Numbered from the stretch's first letter, positions 29,816-40,755 are shown. The stretch is 64,000 bases of DNA from an uncultured Chiayiivirga sp. (GCA_934525595.1 CAKSZJ010000018.1:1-64000), one strand, 5' to 3'. Numbers and translations are program-made. The notes: generated from the letters alone by a model not told the origin.

Positions 29816-31143
29816 TGATTGCCGACCGCATCCGCCAGGCGTTCCGGCTCGGCGACATCGAAGGACGCTATGACCCCTGGGTGCTCGGTGCGGTGGCCGC
29901 GCTGGTGGCCATCGGCGTGGTGATGGTGGCCTCCGCTTCGATCGGAGTGACGGCGAGGCTGCACGTCGGCCCGTTCCACTTCCTCGGCCGGCACCTGTTC
30001 TACCTCGGTCTCGGCCTGGCGGGCGCGGCTGTCATCAGCCGGATCGAGCTGCGCACGCTGGAGCGCAAGGGGCCGCTGCTTCTGCTGGCGGCGCTTGCCC
30101 TGCTGGTGATGGTGCTGATCCCGGGTGTCGGTGCGGAGGTCAACGGCGCGCGCCGCTGGATCAATCTGGGGCTGGCGCGCTTCCAGGCGGTCGAAGCGGT
30201 CAAGGTGGTGCTGATCATCTGGCTGGCCGGCTATCTGGTGCGTCACCGCGAGCAGGTGCAGAACACCTGGTGGGGCTTGATCAAGCCCAGTGTCATCGCC
30301 GGCGCAATGGTGATGCTGTTGCTGTTCCAGCCCGATTTCGGATCGGCCCTGCTGATCTGCGCGATCGTGGCGGGCATGGTGTTCCTTGGCGGGGTGCGGA
30401 TTGCCAACCTGGTCGCGCCAACCCTGATCGTGCTGCCGACGATGGTGCTGCTGGCGATGAGCGAGCCCTACCGGATGCGCCGCCTCACCTCGTTCCTGGA
30501 TCCATGGTCCGACCCGTTCGACAAGGGTTTCCAGCTGACCCAGGCGCTGATTGCGATCGGGCGCGGCGAATGGTTCGGCGTGGGGCTCGGCGCGAGCGTG
30601 CAGAAGCTCTCCTTCCTGCCCGAGGCGCACACCGACTTCATCTTCGCCGTGATCGCCGAAGAAACGGGCTTCCTCGGGGTGCTGATCATCATCGGGCTGT
30701 TCACGCTGCTCGCCGGGCGCGCGTTCTGGCTCGGGCTGGAGGCCATGGAGGCCAAGCGCCCGTTTGCCGGCTACTGCGCCTTCGGCATCGCGCTGTGGAT
30801 CGGGCTGCAGGCCTTCGTGTCGATCGGCGTGAATCTTGGTCTGTTGCCGACCAAGGGACTGACCCTGCCGCTGATTTCCTCGGGCGGCTCCAGCGTGCTG
30901 ATGACCTGCGCCGCAGTGGGCCTGCTGCTGCGGGTCAGCTACGAGGTGGATCGCACCCATCGGCAGGTGGCGCGCATCAGGCAGGGCGCCGCCGAGGTCG
31001 CGCCGCCGCGGGAAGGACTGATTCCGTCGCCGCCGCCGGCCGATCCTTCACCCGCGCCGGTCGCGCGTCCGCGCCCGCCTGTTGCTGCGGAAGGGCCGGT
31101 GCGCGGCGGGCGCATCGAACCGACGCTGGGAGCCATCGTATGA
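29815..31143 (+). CDS. ftsW: Septal peptidoglycan glycosyltransferase FtsW
   Basis: FtsW is the SEDS-family polymerase that builds septal glycan strands with FtsI. The 442-aa protein has ten membrane helices and family blocks [42 protein letters not shown] and [13 protein letters not shown]. The tail after about residue 390 is a Pro/Ala-rich cytoplasmic extension. The ATG shares a base with the mraY stop, which leaves no room for murD. Confidence 0.95.
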   Translation: MIADRIRQAFRLGDIEGRYDPWVLGAVAALVAIGVVMVASASIGVTARLHVGPFHFLGRHLFYLGLGLAGAAVISRIELRTLERKGPLLLLAALALLVMVLIPGVGAEVNGARRWINLGLARFQAVEAVKVVLIIWLAGYLVRHREQVQNTWWGLIKPSVIAGAMVMLLLFQPDFGSALLICAIVAGMVFLGGVRIANLVAPTLIVLPTMVLLAMSEPYRMRRLTSFLDPWSDPFDKGFQLTQALIAIGRGEWFGVGLGASVQKLSFLPEAHTDFIFAVIAEETGFLGVLIIIGLFTLLAGRAFWLGLEAMEAKRPFAGYCAFGIALWIGLQAFVSIGVNLGLLPTKGLTLPLISSGGSSVLMTCAAVGLLLRVSYEVDRTHRQVARIRQGAAEVAPPREGLIPSPPPADPSPAPVARPRPPVAAEGPVRGGRIEPTLGAIV

Positions 31144-32213
31144 GCGCTCCCGTCGCGATCATGGCCGGCGGCACCGGCGGTCACATCTTTCCGGGCCTGG
31201 CCGTGGCCGAGGCGCTGCGCGAGCGCGGCGTGCCGGTGCTGTGGATCGGTGCGCGCGGACGCATGGAGACGCGGCTGGTGCCTGCGCACGGCATTCCCCT
31301 CGAAGTCGTCGATATCGCCGGGCTGCGCGGCAAGGGCCTGCTCGCCCTGCTGGCGGCGCCGCTGCGCCTGCTGCGCGCGGTGTGGCAGGCGCGCCAACTG
31401 TTGCGCCGCGCTGCGCCGTGCGCCGTGGTCAGCTTCGGTGGTTTCGCCGCCGGTCCCGGCGGCCTGGCGGCCTGGCTGCTGCGGTTGCCGCTGCTGGTGC
31501 ATGAGCAGAACAGTCGTCCCGGCGTGACCAACCGCGTGCTGGCGCGCCTGGCACGACGTGTGCTGCAGGGGTTTCCCGACAGCTTTCCCGCCGCGCGGCA
31601 GGCGCAGACGGTCGGCAATCCGGTGCGCGCCGTGATCGCCGCGCTGCCGCCGCCAGCGCAGCGGCTGGCCGGACGCGAAGGCGCGGTGCGCCTGCTGGTG
31701 CTGGGCGGCAGCCAGGGCGCACGGGCGCTCAACATCGGAACGCCACTGGCGCTCGAACGTCTCGGCGGCGGCTTCGAGGTGCGCCATCAGTGCGGCGAGG
31801 CGCAGCGCGAGGCGACCGTCGCCGCCTATGCCAAGGCCGGCATCACGGCCCGCATCGAACCCTTCATCACGGACATGGCCGAGGCCTATGGCTGGGCCGA
31901 CGTGGTGCTGTGTCGTGCTGGCGCCCTGACCCTGGCCGAGGTGTGCGCCGCGGGCGTGGCCAGCGTGCTGGTGCCGCTGCCTTCGGCCGTCGACGACCAT
32001 CAGACCGGCAACGCGCAGCGCCTGGTCGAGCGCGGTGCCGCGGTGCGCGTGGCCGAGGGCGACGGGTTCGCGGTGCGGCTTGCGCGTGAGCTCGAGCAGC
32101 TGCGCGCCGATCCCGGGCTGCGTCTGTCGCGCGCTTCGGCTGCGCGCGCGCTGGCGCGCCCCGACGCTGCGCAGGCGGTCGCCGATGCCATCCTCGCGGA
32201 GGCCGCCGCATGA
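31140..32213 (+). CDS. murG: UDP-GlcNAc:lipid I GlcNAc transferase
   Basis: MurG adds GlcNAc to lipid I on the cytoplasmic face, giving lipid II. The 357-aa GT-B enzyme has the N-terminal loop [48 protein letters not shown] and the C-terminal [11 protein letters not shown] and DDHQTGNAQ. It overlaps ftsW and murC by 4 nt. Confidence 0.96.
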   Translation: MSAPVAIMAGGTGGHIFPGLAVAEALRERGVPVLWIGARGRMETRLVPAHGIPLEVVDIAGLRGKGLLALLAAPLRLLRAVWQARQLLRRAAPCAVVSFGGFAAGPGGLAAWLLRLPLLVHEQNSRPGVTNRVLARLARRVLQGFPDSFPAARQAQTVGNPVRAVIAALPPPAQRLAGREGAVRLLVLGGSQGARALNIGTPLALERLGGGFEVRHQCGEAQREATVAAYAKAGITARIEPFITDMAEAYGWADVVLCRAGALTLAEVCAAGVASVLVPLPSAVDDHQTGNAQRLVERGAAVRVAEGDGFAVRLARELEQLRADPGLRLSRASAARALARPDAAQAVADAILAEAAA

Positions 32214-33655
32214 ACCAGCTCTATCGCGATGCCGATTTCACCCGCCAGTTCCGCCACGTCCACTTCGTCGGCATCGGCGGTGTGGGCATGAGCGGCATCG
32301 CCGAGGTGCTGTGCACCCTGGGTTACACGGTGAGCGGCTCGGACCAGGCCGCCACCGCGGCCACCGCGCGTCTGACCGCAGCCGGTGCGCGGGTGCATCA
32401 GGGGCACGATGCCGCGCACGTGGCCAATGCCGACGTGGTGGTGGTGTCGAGCGCCATCCACGGCGACAACCCGGAGGTGCGCGCCGCGCGTGAGCGCCGC
32501 ATCCCGGTGGTGCCGCGCGCCGAGATGCTGGCCGAACTGATGCGCTTCCGCCGCGGCATCGCGGTCGCGGGCACGCACGGCAAGACCACCACCACTAGCC
32601 TGGTGGCCAGCGTATTGGGTGAAGGCGGGCTGGATCCGACCTTCGTGATCGGCGGCCAGCTGCTCTCGGCGGGCGCCAATGCGAGGCTGGGACAGGGCGA
32701 CTGGCTGGTGGCCGAGGCCGACGAGAGCGACGGCTCCTTCCTGCGCCTGACGCCGCTGGTGGCCGTCGTCACCAACATCGACGTCGATCATCTGGAGAAC
32801 TACGGCGGCGACTTCGCGCGGATGCGCGAGGCCTTCGCCGAGTTCCTGCACCGGCTGCCGTTCTACGGTCTCGCGGTGCTGTGCCTGGATGACGACAACG
32901 TGCGCGCCCTGGCACAGAGCGTGCCTCGCCACCTCGTTACCTATGGCCACGCCGCCGATGCCGATGTGCGCGCCACCGATGTGCGCCAGGAGGCGGGGCG
33001 CACCCGCTTCACCCTGCACCTGCCCGACGCGCCGGAATTGGCGGTGACGCTGAATCTTCCAGGTCATCACAACGTGCAGAACGCGCTGGCCGCCGCGGCC
33101 GTCGGCTGGCAGCTCGGAGTGGACCCGGCCGCCATTGCGCGCGCGCTGGAAACCTTCCAGGGCATCGGCCGGCGCTTCAACCTGCTCGGAGAACTGGAGG
33201 TGCGCGACGGCGTCCGGGTGCAGGTGGTGGATGACTATGGACATCATCCGCGCGAGCTGGCTGCGGTGTTCTCCGCAGCGCGTGCCGGCTGGCCGACGCG
33301 CCGGCTGGTGGTGGCTTTCCAGCCGCATCGTTACAGCCGCACCCGCGATCTTCTCGATGACTTTGCCGCGGTGCTCTCGGAGGTGGATGCCCTGCTGCTG
33401 GCCGAGGTCTATCCCGCCGGCGAGGCGCCGATTCCCGATGCCGACGGGCGCGCGCTGGCGCGTGCGATCCGCGCGCGGCGCCGGATCGATCCGGTACTGG
33501 TATCCACCGCAGCCGAACTTCCGGCGGCGCTGGAAGCGGTGGCCAAGGATGGCGACATGGTGATCTTCGCCGGTGCCGGCGACATCGGCCGGGTCGTGCG
33601 CGAACTGGGTGCGCGCATCGCCAACCGCGCGCACGGCACGGAGGGTTCGCCATGA
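32210..33655 (+). CDS. murC: UDP-N-acetylmuramate L-alanine ligase
   Basis: MurC adds the first L-Ala to UDP-MurNAc. The 481-aa Mur ligase begins with the UDP-binding [17 protein letters not shown], then [13 protein letters not shown] (ATP loop), [21 protein letters not shown] and [10 protein letters not shown]. Murein gene murB is not present next to it, so murC runs straight into ddlB. Confidence 0.96.
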   Translation: MNQLYRDADFTRQFRHVHFVGIGGVGMSGIAEVLCTLGYTVSGSDQAATAATARLTAAGARVHQGHDAAHVANADVVVVSSAIHGDNPEVRAARERRIPVVPRAEMLAELMRFRRGIAVAGTHGKTTTTSLVASVLGEGGLDPTFVIGGQLLSAGANARLGQGDWLVAEADESDGSFLRLTPLVAVVTNIDVDHLENYGGDFARMREAFAEFLHRLPFYGLAVLCLDDDNVRALAQSVPRHLVTYGHAADADVRATDVRQEAGRTRFTLHLPDAPELAVTLNLPGHHNVQNALAAAAVGWQLGVDPAAIARALETFQGIGRRFNLLGELEVRDGVRVQVVDDYGHHPRELAAVFSAARAGWPTRRLVVAFQPHRYSRTRDLLDDFAAVLSEVDALLLAEVYPAGEAPIPDADGRALARAIRARRRIDPVLVSTAAELPAALEAVAKDGDMVIFAGAGDIGRVVRELGARIANRAHGTEGSP

Positions 33656-34623
33656 GCCGCGCGCTCGTGCCGGGCGCCGATCCGGCCCGCTTCGGTCGCG
33701 TCGCCGTGCTGATGGGCGGCACCTCGTCCGAGCGTGAGGTATCGCTCAACTCCGGGGCCAACGTGCTTGACGCGCTGCGCGCGCGCGGCGTGGACGCCTT
33801 TCCGGTGGACGGCATTCCAGCGCTGATCGGGCTGCTCGCGTCGCACCGCGTCGATCGCGTCTTCAACATCCTGCATGGCAGTGCCGGCGGTGGCGAGGAT
33901 GGCGTGCTGCAGGGGCTGCTCGACGCCTTTGCGGTGCCCTACACCGGGTCGGGCGTGCTGGGCACGGCGCTGGCGATGGACAAGGTCCGGAGCAAGCAGG
34001 TCTGGCTGTCGCTCGGGCTGCCGACGCCGCGCTACGCGCGCCTGGCGCGCGGCGGCGACGTGCACGCGGCGGTGCGCGTGCTGGGGCTGCCGGTCATCGT
34101 CAAGCCCAGCTGCGAAGGCTCCAGCGTGGGCGTGACCCGCGTGTTCGACGAGTCCGCGCTGAACGAGGCGGCGGCGCTGGCGACGCGCTATCCGGGCGAA
34201 CTGCTGGTGGAAGAGCTGATCCAGGGCCAGCGCGAAGGCGCGGGCGAGTACACCGTGGCGATCCTCGACGGCGTCGCCTTGCCGAGCATCCGCATCGTGC
34301 CGGCCGGGGAGTACTACGACTACCACGCCAAGTATCTTGCCGAGGACACCCGCTACCTGTGCCCCGGACTGGACGGCGAGGCCGAAGCGGCGCTGGGCGC
34401 GCTGGCGCTGGCGGCGTTCGAGGCGCTGGGCTGCGCCGGCTGGGGGCGGGTCGACGTGATGCGCGACGAGCAGGGGCGCAACTTCCTGCTGGAAGTGAAC
34501 ACCGCGCCGGGCATGACCAGCCACTCGCTGGTGCCCAAGTCGGCGGGCCAGGTGGGCATCGACTTCGAAACCCTGTGCTGGCGCATCCTGGAAACCAGCC
34601 TCATCGGCGGGGAGGGCGCATGA
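33652..34623 (+). CDS. ddlB: D-alanine D-alanine ligase
   Basis: Ddl joins two D-Ala for MurF. The 323-aa ATP-grasp protein has [34 protein letters not shown], the ATP-grasp [12 protein letters not shown] and the metal-binding [20 protein letters not shown]. In the commonest form of the first loop HGxxGEDG is seen; here it reads [10 protein letters not shown], two residues longer in the Gly run. The gene overlaps murC and ftsQ by 4 nt. Confidence 0.95.
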   Translation: MSRALVPGADPARFGRVAVLMGGTSSEREVSLNSGANVLDALRARGVDAFPVDGIPALIGLLASHRVDRVFNILHGSAGGGEDGVLQGLLDAFAVPYTGSGVLGTALAMDKVRSKQVWLSLGLPTPRYARLARGGDVHAAVRVLGLPVIVKPSCEGSSVGVTRVFDESALNEAAALATRYPGELLVEELIQGQREGAGEYTVAILDGVALPSIRIVPAGEYYDYHAKYLAEDTRYLCPGLDGEAEAALGALALAAFEALGCAGWGRVDVMRDEQGRNFLLEVNTAPGMTSHSLVPKSAGQVGIDFETLCWRILETSLIGGEGA

Positions 34624-35492
34624 CGGGACTGGCGCGCCTTTTCGCGTGGATCCTGGCGCTGGGCGTGGTGGCCTTGCCGCTGGTGGCCGTGCTCAACGGC
34701 TGGATGGCGCCGCAGCGCTGGCCGATCCGCCATCTTCAGGTGACCGCGGAATACCAGCGCGTCAGCGCCGAACAGGTGCGCGCCACCGTGGCCGCAAACA
34801 TGGGGCAGGGGTATTTCGACACCGATCCGGTGGCGCTGCGCCAGGCGCTGGGCGCGCTGCCCTGGGTGCGCAACGCGGAGGTGCGCAAGCGCTGGCCGGA
34901 CCGGCTCGAAGTGCTGCTCGTCGAGCATCGCGCCCGCGCCCGCTGGGGGCACGACCGGCTTCTGTCGGACGAAGGCATCGTGTTCGAGGTGCCGGGCGCG
35001 CATGCCCTCCAGGGCCTGCCGCGCCTTGCCGGGCCGGATGAACGCATGAACGAGGTCGTGGCCCTGTACGACCGCGCGCGCCAGCAGCTTGCCGGAATCG
35101 GCCTGACGTTGGAGGGGGCCAGCCTTTCTCCGCGCGGCAGCTGGAGCCTGCGGCTCCAGGGCGGCGCGCGGATCGTGATCGGCCGCGTGGAGGCGCCCGA
35201 GCTTCGCCTGGCCCGCCTGATCCGCGTCCTGCCGCGCGTGCTGGCTGCCGAGCCGCGCGCGGTGCGGCGCATCGATCTTCGCTACACGAACGGCTTTGCG
35301 ATTGCATGGGAAGACCCCGGAGGCGGCCGCACCGCACCGGGAGCCGCGGAGGACGCGCGCGGCGAGGCCGCTGTGGCGTCTGCGCCCATCCCGTTTGCCT
35401 GGCTGCGTCTCCAGCCGGCCCGCATGCGCGGCTCCGGCCTTCCGCCTTCCGTGACCCATTTCCCCTCCACGATTTCCGGCTTTCCCACATGA
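34620..35492 (+). CDS. ftsQ: Cell division protein FtsQ
   Basis: FtsQ is a bitopic divisome scaffold that links FtsA/FtsK to FtsBL. The 290-aa protein has one membrane helix (about 8-27), a POTRA domain (about 35-105; [48 protein letters not shown] in parts) and a beta domain (about 110-225). A Gly/Ala/Pro-rich tail of about 50 residues follows, longer than usual. It overlaps ddlB and ftsA by 4 nt. Confidence 0.93.
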   Translation: MTGLARLFAWILALGVVALPLVAVLNGWMAPQRWPIRHLQVTAEYQRVSAEQVRATVAANMGQGYFDTDPVALRQALGALPWVRNAEVRKRWPDRLEVLLVEHRARARWGHDRLLSDEGIVFEVPGAHALQGLPRLAGPDERMNEVVALYDRARQQLAGIGLTLEGASLSPRGSWSLRLQGGARIVIGRVEAPELRLARLIRVLPRVLAAEPRAVRRIDLRYTNGFAIAWEDPGGGRTAPGAAEDARGEAAVASAPIPFAWLRLQPARMRGSGLPPSVTHFPSTISGFPT

Positions 35493-36724
35493 ACCGCAAG
35501 GGCGACAAATCCCTCATCGTCGGGCTCGACATCGGCACTTCGCGGGTGAAGGCGCTGGTGGGCGAATACGCGCCAGGCAGCCCGCTCGAAGTGATCGGCA
35601 TCGGCAGCCATGCCTGCAACGGCCTCAAGCGCGGCGTGGTGGTGGACATCGAGTCCACCGTCAACGCCATCCAGCGCGCGATCGAAGAGGCCGAGGCGCT
35701 GGCCGCCTGCGAGATCCGCAGCGTCTACGCCTCGATTTCCGGAAGCCACACACACTGCCGCAACTCACCCGGCATCGTGCCCATTCGCGATGGCGAAGTG
35801 ACCTGGGGCGACATGGAGCGGGTGCTGGAGGCCGCCAAGGCGGTGGCGGTGCCCTCCGACCAGCGCATCCTGCACGCCATCGCGCAGGAATACAGCGTCG
35901 ACAATTCCCAGGAAGGCATCCGCAATCCCGTCGGGATGTCCGGCGTGCGCCTGGAGGTGCGAGCCCACCTGGTGCTGGGCGCGCTCTCGGCCGCCCAGAA
36001 CATCACCAAGTGCGTCAATCGCTGCGGACTGCAGGTGGACGAACTGGTGCTGGGCGCGCTCGCGTCCAGTCAGTCGGTGCTGACCGACGACGAAAAGGAT
36101 CTCGGCGTGGCCCTGGTCGACATCGGCGCGGGCACCACCGACATCGCGGTGTTCGCGCAGGGCGCGATCCGACATACCGCCTCGCTGCCGATCGCCGGCG
36201 ACCAGGTTACCGGCGACATCGCGCACATGCTGCGCACGCCTACGCCGCACGCCGAGGAGATCAAGGTGCGCTACGCCTGCGCGCTGGCCCAGCTGGCGAC
36301 CGCCGAGGAAAGCATCCAGGTGCCCAGCGTCGGCGACCGTCCGCCGCGCCGGCTCGCGCGCCAGTCGCTGGCCGAGGCGGTGCAGAGCCGCTACGAGGAA
36401 ATCTTCGAGATGGTGCAGGCCGAGCTGGAGCGCGCCGGCTACGCGCCCATGGTGCGGGCCGGCCTGGTGCTGACCGGCGGTGCCGCAAAGATGGAGGGCG
36501 TCACCGAGCTGGCCGAGGAAATGCTGCACATGCCGGTGCGCATCGGCATCCCCCAGTACGTCTCGGGCGTGGGAGAAGTCGTCGGAAATCCCGAGTACGC
36601 CAGCGGCGTGGGACTGCTGCTATGGGGCAGCCGCCTTGAGCAGCAGCGCCGCCCGGTGGCGAGCGTGGGCCGCGTCGGCGGGTTCTGGTCGCGGGTGCGC
36701 ACCTGGTATCGCGGGGAGTTTTGA
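35489..36724 (+). CDS. ftsA: Cell division protein FtsA
   Basis: FtsA is the actin-like ATPase that tethers FtsZ to the membrane. The 411-aa protein has VGLDIGTSRVKALVGE, the SHS2 insertion (about 85-165), LVDIGAGTTDIAVF and VLTGGAAKMEG. It ends in the amphipathic membrane-targeting helix WSRVRTWYRGEF. It is the last gene in the overlapping chain; an 87-bp gap with a fresh ribosome site separates it from ftsZ. Confidence 0.96.
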   Translation: MNRKGDKSLIVGLDIGTSRVKALVGEYAPGSPLEVIGIGSHACNGLKRGVVVDIESTVNAIQRAIEEAEALAACEIRSVYASISGSHTHCRNSPGIVPIRDGEVTWGDMERVLEAAKAVAVPSDQRILHAIAQEYSVDNSQEGIRNPVGMSGVRLEVRAHLVLGALSAAQNITKCVNRCGLQVDELVLGALASSQSVLTDDEKDLGVALVDIGAGTTDIAVFAQGAIRHTASLPIAGDQVTGDIAHMLRTPTPHAEEIKVRYACALAQLATAEESIQVPSVGDRPPRRLARQSLAEAVQSRYEEIFEMVQAELERAGYAPMVRAGLVLTGGAAKMEGVTELAEEMLHMPVRIGIPQYVSGVGEVVGNPEYASGVGLLLWGSRLEQQRRPVASVGRVGGFWSRVRTWYRGEF

Positions 36725-36811
36725 GGCATCGGGGCCGGTCGAGCCCCTGGGCGTTTCATGAAACAGGGTTGTGGGTTTTGGGCAAATCATCGGGTCAAGG
36801 AGGAGAACAAC

Positions 36812-37987
36812 ATGGCATTTGAACTGGTCGAGAACATGGCGCCGAACGCCGTCATCAAGGTGGTGGGCGTCGGCGGAGGAGGCGGCAACGCGGTGGCACA
36901 CATGGTCAACTCCCAGCTGGAAGGGGTTGAATTTATCTGTGCCAATACCGATTCGCAGGCGATCCGCAACGCCGGCGCGCGGCACGTGCTGCAGATGGGG
37001 ACCAACGTCACCAAGGGACTGGGCGCAGGCGCCAATCCGGAAGTGGGCCGGCAGGCCGCGCTGGAGGACCGCGAGCGCCTCGTCGAGGCGCTGAGCGGCG
37101 CCGACATGGTGTTCATCACCGCGGGCATGGGCGGCGGCACCGGCACCGGCGCGGCCCCCGTGGTGGCGCAGCTTGCCAAGGAAATGGGCATCCTGACCGT
37201 TGCCGTGGTCACCAAGCCTTTCCCGTTCGAGGGCCGGCGTCGCATGCAGGTGGCGCTCAAGGGCATCGAGGAGCTGGCCAACCACTGCGACTCGCTCATC
37301 ACCATTCCGAACGAGAAGCTGATCTCCGTGCTGGGCCGCGATGTCACCATGCTGCAGGCGTTCCGTGCCGCCAACGACGTGCTGCAGGGCGCGGTGCGCG
37401 GCATTGCCGACCTGATCGTCCGTCCCGGCCTCATCAACGTGGACTTTGCCGACGTGCGCACCGTGATGAGCGAGATGGGCGTGGCGATGATGGGCAGCGG
37501 CGCCGCGCGCGGCGAGGAGCGCGCAATGGAGGCGGCCGAGAAGGCCGTCAGCAATCCGCTGCTGGACGACGTCAACCTGTCGGGTGCGAACGGCATCCTG
37601 GTCAACATCACCGCCGGCCCTGACTTCGCCATGCGCGAGTTCGACGAGGTGGGGCGTACCATCGAGGCCTATGCGTCCGAGGATGCGACCGTGGTCATCG
37701 GCACCGTGCTCGATCCGGACATGCAGGATGAAGTGCGGGTGACCGTCGTGGCCACCGGCCTCAACCGCGCGGCGGCGTCGGCTACTCGTCCGCACCTGGT
37801 GCACAGCGCCACCACGGGCCGGGTCGATTACCCGGCGCAGGCCACTCCGAAACAGACCACTCCAAAGCAGGCCGCGGCGGCCGGCGTCGCAATGCCTGCG
37901 ACGCCTGCCCAGAACCGCGTGGAAGCCACGTCGGCGGCGATCGATTACCTCGACATCCCGAGCTTCCTGCGCCGCCAGGCCGACTGA
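36812..37987 (+). CDS. ftsZ: Cell division GTPase FtsZ
   Basis: FtsZ polymerises into the Z ring. The 391-aa tubulin homologue has the nucleotide loop [15 protein letters not shown], the GTP signature GGGTGTG (107-113) and [11 protein letters not shown] (T7 loop with catalytic Asp). It has a Thr/Pro/Ala-rich linker and ends with the conserved tail [14 protein letters not shown] that binds FtsA and ZipA. A very strong AAGGAGGAG site precedes ATG 36812, which suits high expression. A terminator follows 25 bp after the stop. Confidence 0.98.
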   Translation: MAFELVENMAPNAVIKVVGVGGGGGNAVAHMVNSQLEGVEFICANTDSQAIRNAGARHVLQMGTNVTKGLGAGANPEVGRQAALEDRERLVEALSGADMVFITAGMGGGTGTGAAPVVAQLAKEMGILTVAVVTKPFPFEGRRRMQVALKGIEELANHCDSLITIPNEKLISVLGRDVTMLQAFRAANDVLQGAVRGIADLIVRPGLINVDFADVRTVMSEMGVAMMGSGAARGEERAMEAAEKAVSNPLLDDVNLSGANGILVNITAGPDFAMREFDEVGRTIEAYASEDATVVIGTVLDPDMQDEVRVTVVATGLNRAAASATRPHLVHSATTGRVDYPAQATPKQTTPKQAAAAGVAMPATPAQNRVEATSAAIDYLDIPSFLRRQAD

Positions 37988-38012
37988 GGCATCCGTCCAT
38001 GGACGGTGCATG

Positions 38013-38039
38013 GGGGGACGCCTGGCGTCCCCCTTTTTT
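38013..38039 (+). terminator. Intrinsic terminator after ftsZ
   Basis: GGGGGACGCC (38013-38022) pairs perfectly with GGCGTCCCCC (38024-38033), giving about 8 bp with a small CCTGG loop, followed by six T. It closes the dcw cluster and makes lpxC a separate unit. Confidence 0.92.
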
Positions 38040-38123
38040 GTGCGCCCGCGCACCGCAGCGGACACCCGTCGCCCCTGGGTTCAGGCGGACTGGTTTGAAC
38101 TATGCGGCTGCCGACCCGCGCGG

Positions 38124-38134
38124 GCCGGAATGAC
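38124..38134 (+). repeat. Half of a GTCATTCCGGC-type palindromic repeat
   Basis: GCCGGAATGAC here is identical to the 3' arm of the complete palindrome found at 60413-60438, but the matching 5' arm is missing. It may be a decayed repetitive extragenic element. Two copies are too few to be sure. Confidence 0.35.
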
Positions 38135-38260
38135 GCCCGAAGTGCGGCCGCGCTCCGGGCCTTTCGCGCTGGAAGGGTGCTCGGCGTCGCGTTTTGTAGC
38201 AAAAAGACAACAAAATTGTGGGGTAATTGCCATTCGGCTATGCGTCATATCCCCCATCTG

Positions 38261-38269
38261 TGCTATTGT
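38261..38269 (+). promoter_or_regulatory. Possible extended -10 promoter of lpxC
   Basis: TGCTATTGT is a good extended -10 box about 45 bp before the lpxC start. The surrounding 38200-38270 stretch is AT-richer than average. No strong -35 is seen at the right distance. Confidence 0.4.
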
Positions 38270-38313
38270 CCGGCGCGTTCTCAACGCGCTCCGTCCCGGA
38301 GTACGCCTTGCCC

Positions 38314-39228
38314 ATGATCAAACAACGAACCCTGAAGAACGCGATCCGCGCCACCGGCGTGGGCCTGCATTCGGGCCAAAAGGTCTTCATGACCCTGCGC
38401 CCGGCGGCCGTCGACACCGGCATCGTGTTCCGTCGCACCGACCTGCCCGAGCCGCGCGAGATCCGCGCCACCGCCGACAATGTCGGTGACACCATGCTCT
38501 CCTCCACGCTGGTGGAAGACGGGATTCGCGTCGCGACCGTCGAGCACCTGCTTTCGGCCATGGCGGGTCTTGGCATCGACAATGCCTATGTAGACCTCTC
38601 GGCGCCGGAAGTGCCGATCATGGACGGCTCGGCCGGCCCCTTCGTCTTCCTGCTGCAGTCGGCGGGAATCGAGGAGCAGTCCAAGCCCAAGCGCTTCATC
38701 CGCATCAAGCGCACCGTCACCGTCAAGGACGGCGACAAATGGGCGCGCTTCGAGCCCTTCGACGGTTTCAAGGTCGGCTTTTCCATCGACTTCAGGCACC
38801 CGGCCTTCCCGCAGAGCCTGTCCAAGGCCGAGATCGACTTTTCCACCACGTCGTTCGTCAAGGAAGTCAGCCGCGCGCGCACCTTCGGCTTCATGAAGGA
38901 CATCGAGATGCTGCGCGAGAAGAACCTCGCGCTCGGCGGCTCGATGGACAACGCCATCGTGCTGGACGACTACCGCGTGCTGAACGAGGACGGCCTGCGC
39001 TACGAGGACGAGTTCGTCAAGCACAAGATCCTCGACGCGATCGGCGATCTCTATCTTCTTGGCCATAGCCTCGTGGGCGCCTTCTACGGCTACAAGTCCG
39101 GCCACCAGCTCAACAACCGCCTGCTGCGCACGCTGCTGGCGGACCAGTCCGCGTGGGAAGAAGTCACCTACGAGGACAATGACGCCGCACCCATTTCCTA
39201 CGCCCATCCGGCGCAGGCGGTGCTCTGA
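38314..39228 (+). CDS. lpxC: UDP-3-O-acyl-GlcNAc deacetylase
   Basis: LpxC performs the committed step of lipid A synthesis. The 304-aa zinc enzyme has the zinc ligands in TVEHLLSAM (His78) and [10 protein letters not shown] (His and Asp), plus [10 protein letters not shown] and the conserved [16 protein letters not shown]. The ATG at 38314 starts [21 protein letters not shown], the normal N-terminus. It stands alone after dcw, as usual in gammaproteobacteria. Confidence 0.96.
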   Translation: MIKQRTLKNAIRATGVGLHSGQKVFMTLRPAAVDTGIVFRRTDLPEPREIRATADNVGDTMLSSTLVEDGIRVATVEHLLSAMAGLGIDNAYVDLSAPEVPIMDGSAGPFVFLLQSAGIEEQSKPKRFIRIKRTVTVKDGDKWARFEPFDGFKVGFSIDFRHPAFPQSLSKAEIDFSTTSFVKEVSRARTFGFMKDIEMLREKNLALGGSMDNAIVLDDYRVLNEDGLRYEDEFVKHKILDAIGDLYLLGHSLVGAFYGYKSGHQLNNRLLRTLLADQSAWEEVTYEDNDAAPISYAHPAQAVL

Positions 39229-39245
39229 ACCGATAAATCGAACGT

Positions 39246-39287
39246 CGCGCTGCGGCGGCGGGACGGAGTTCCCGTCGCCGCAGCGCG
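39246..39287. terminator. Long hairpin between convergent lpxC and dciA
   Basis: An 18-bp inverted repeat (39246-39263 with 39270-39287), broken only by one G-T pair and with a 6-nt loop, fills the 69-bp gap between the two stop codons. It has no T-run on either side. It likely acts in both directions as a transcript end or 3' stabiliser. Confidence 0.6.
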
Positions 39288-39297
39288 GAAATGGAGA

Positions 39298-39741
39298 TCA
39301 GGAATCGGCCATGGAGGCCAGACGCAGCAACTGGGACCTGAGTATTTCGTCTCCCGTTGCTGCCGCCGCAGCGCGCAGGGTATCGCGCGCTGCAGGTGAA
39401 AGGGGTGCTGGCGGTGCCGCGTCCGGGGGGACGGGCTGCATCGTTGCCACTTTCACGGCGATGTCGCCGGCGGGGATGCCGGCTGCGCGAGCCGCGTCCA
39501 GCAGGGCGTTGGCATGCAGCCGCAGTCGCGCCTTCCACACCGGGGCGTCGACCAGAAAGACAAGCTTGTCGTTGCGCAGGTTGCCCAGTCGCACGTGGGA
39601 GGCCAGCGGTTCCGGCAAGGACTGGCGCAGCTGCCGGTCGAGCGCCTGAAGCTGCATGGCGCGTTCGACCAGGCGGCCCGATTCGCTGGACAGCGCGGCC
39701 GAGAGCGCGGCGCGGAAGGTGGGTCGGGATGAAGGCTGCAT
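39298..39741 (-). CDS. dciA: DciA-like helicase loader (DUF721)
   Basis: DciA binds DnaB and helps load the replicative helicase in bacteria without DnaC. The 147-aa protein carries the DUF721 core: about 30-90 LQALDRQLRQSLPEPL, then HVRLGNLRNDKLVFLVDAPVWKARLRLHA in parts. Its place between lpxC and secA matches the Pseudomonas and Xanthomonas order. ATG 39741 lies 25 bp from the divergent peptidase start; upstream ATGs at 39777 and 39780 would overlap that gene. None has a good ribosome site, so the start is uncertain. Confidence 0.78.
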   Translation of the reverse strand: MQPSSRPTFRAALSAALSSESGRLVERAMQLQALDRQLRQSLPEPLASHVRLGNLRNDKLVFLVDAPVWKARLRLHANALLDAARAAGIPAGDIAVKVATMQPVPPDAAPPAPLSPAARDTLRAAAAATGDEILRSQLLRLASMADS

Positions 39742-39766
39742 GGGCAAACGAGAACAGGTTGGGCCG

Positions 39767-40702
39767 ATGAACGTCATCATCGTATCGAAATTTTTGAAGA
39801 CACCACGAAAACTATGCCTGCGCGAGCCGCGTGTCATTGCCGCGGTCGGGGTGATGGTTCTGCTTCTGGCGGGACTGAGCGCGGCGGCCGGCTATGGCGC
39901 CCATGCCTTGGTAGCCGATCGCGCCAGCGCGCGCGTGGATGGGTTGCGCGAGGGTATCGAGCAGCAGCGCGAAGCCTTCGAGCAGGCACGCGGCGACGCG
40001 CAGCGCGAGCTCAATGCGATGTCGGTTAAGCTGGCCGAACTGCAGGCCCACGCGACGCGCCTCAACGCATTGGGTGCGCGCTTGACCAAGATCGCGCGGC
40101 TGGACGACGGCGAGTTCAATTTCGACGAATCTCCCGCGGTCGGCGGCCCGACGGCCCGCCAGAGCGGGGGCGACACCGAGGCGCCGACCGGCAGCGAGCT
40201 GGGCGGCTCGATCGATGCCCTGGCACGGCAGATTTCCACCCAGGCGCAGCAGCTCAGCCTGCTGGAGAGCGTTCTGGCCGATCGCAAACTGGATGCCAGC
40301 ATGCTGCCCACCGGGCTTCCGGTGCGCGCCGGCTACGCCTCCTCCGGTTTCGGGCGGCGCTCCGATCCGTTTTCCGGCTTCAATGAGTTCCACAAGGGCG
40401 TGGACTTTTCCGGCCCGCGCGGCTCGGACGTGCTCACGGTCGCCGATGGCGTGGTGCAGTTCTCCGGGCGCAGCAACGGGTACGGCAACACGGTCGAGAT
40501 CGACCACGGCAACGGCTACATGACCCGCTACGCACACAACCACGAGAACATCGTGGCGGTGGGTGATCGCGTCAAGGCCGGCCAGGTGATCGCGAAGATG
40601 GGTTCCACCGGGCGCTCTACCGGCAGCCATGTGCACTTCGAAGTCTGGCTCGATGGCCGCGTGGTCAACCCGGGGCAGTACCTGCGCAACGCCCGCGGCT
40701 GA
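39767..40702 (+). CDS. M23 family metallopeptidase (peptidoglycan hydrolase-like)
   Basis: The 311-aa protein has an N-terminal membrane helix (about 23-45), a coiled coil (about 55-105) and a C-terminal LytM/M23 domain (about 190-305). The zinc motifs are HKGVDFSGPRGSD (HxxxD) and HVHFEVW (HxH), both intact, so it is probably an active endopeptidase at the cell wall. A similar gene stands next to dciA and secA in Pseudomonas. ATG 39767 has an AGG about 9 nt upstream. Confidence 0.87.
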   Translation: MNVIIVSKFLKTPRKLCLREPRVIAAVGVMVLLLAGLSAAAGYGAHALVADRASARVDGLREGIEQQREAFEQARGDAQRELNAMSVKLAELQAHATRLNALGARLTKIARLDDGEFNFDESPAVGGPTARQSGGDTEAPTGSELGGSIDALARQISTQAQQLSLLESVLADRKLDASMLPTGLPVRAGYASSGFGRRSDPFSGFNEFHKGVDFSGPRGSDVLTVADGVVQFSGRSNGYGNTVEIDHGNGYMTRYAHNHENIVAVGDRVKAGQVIAKMGSTGRSTGSHVHFEVWLDGRVVNPGQYLRNARG

Positions 40703-40755
40703 GGGTCCTGCGCGCCACCGGGCGTCCTTGATTCGCACGCCGGCGGCCCCCACGT

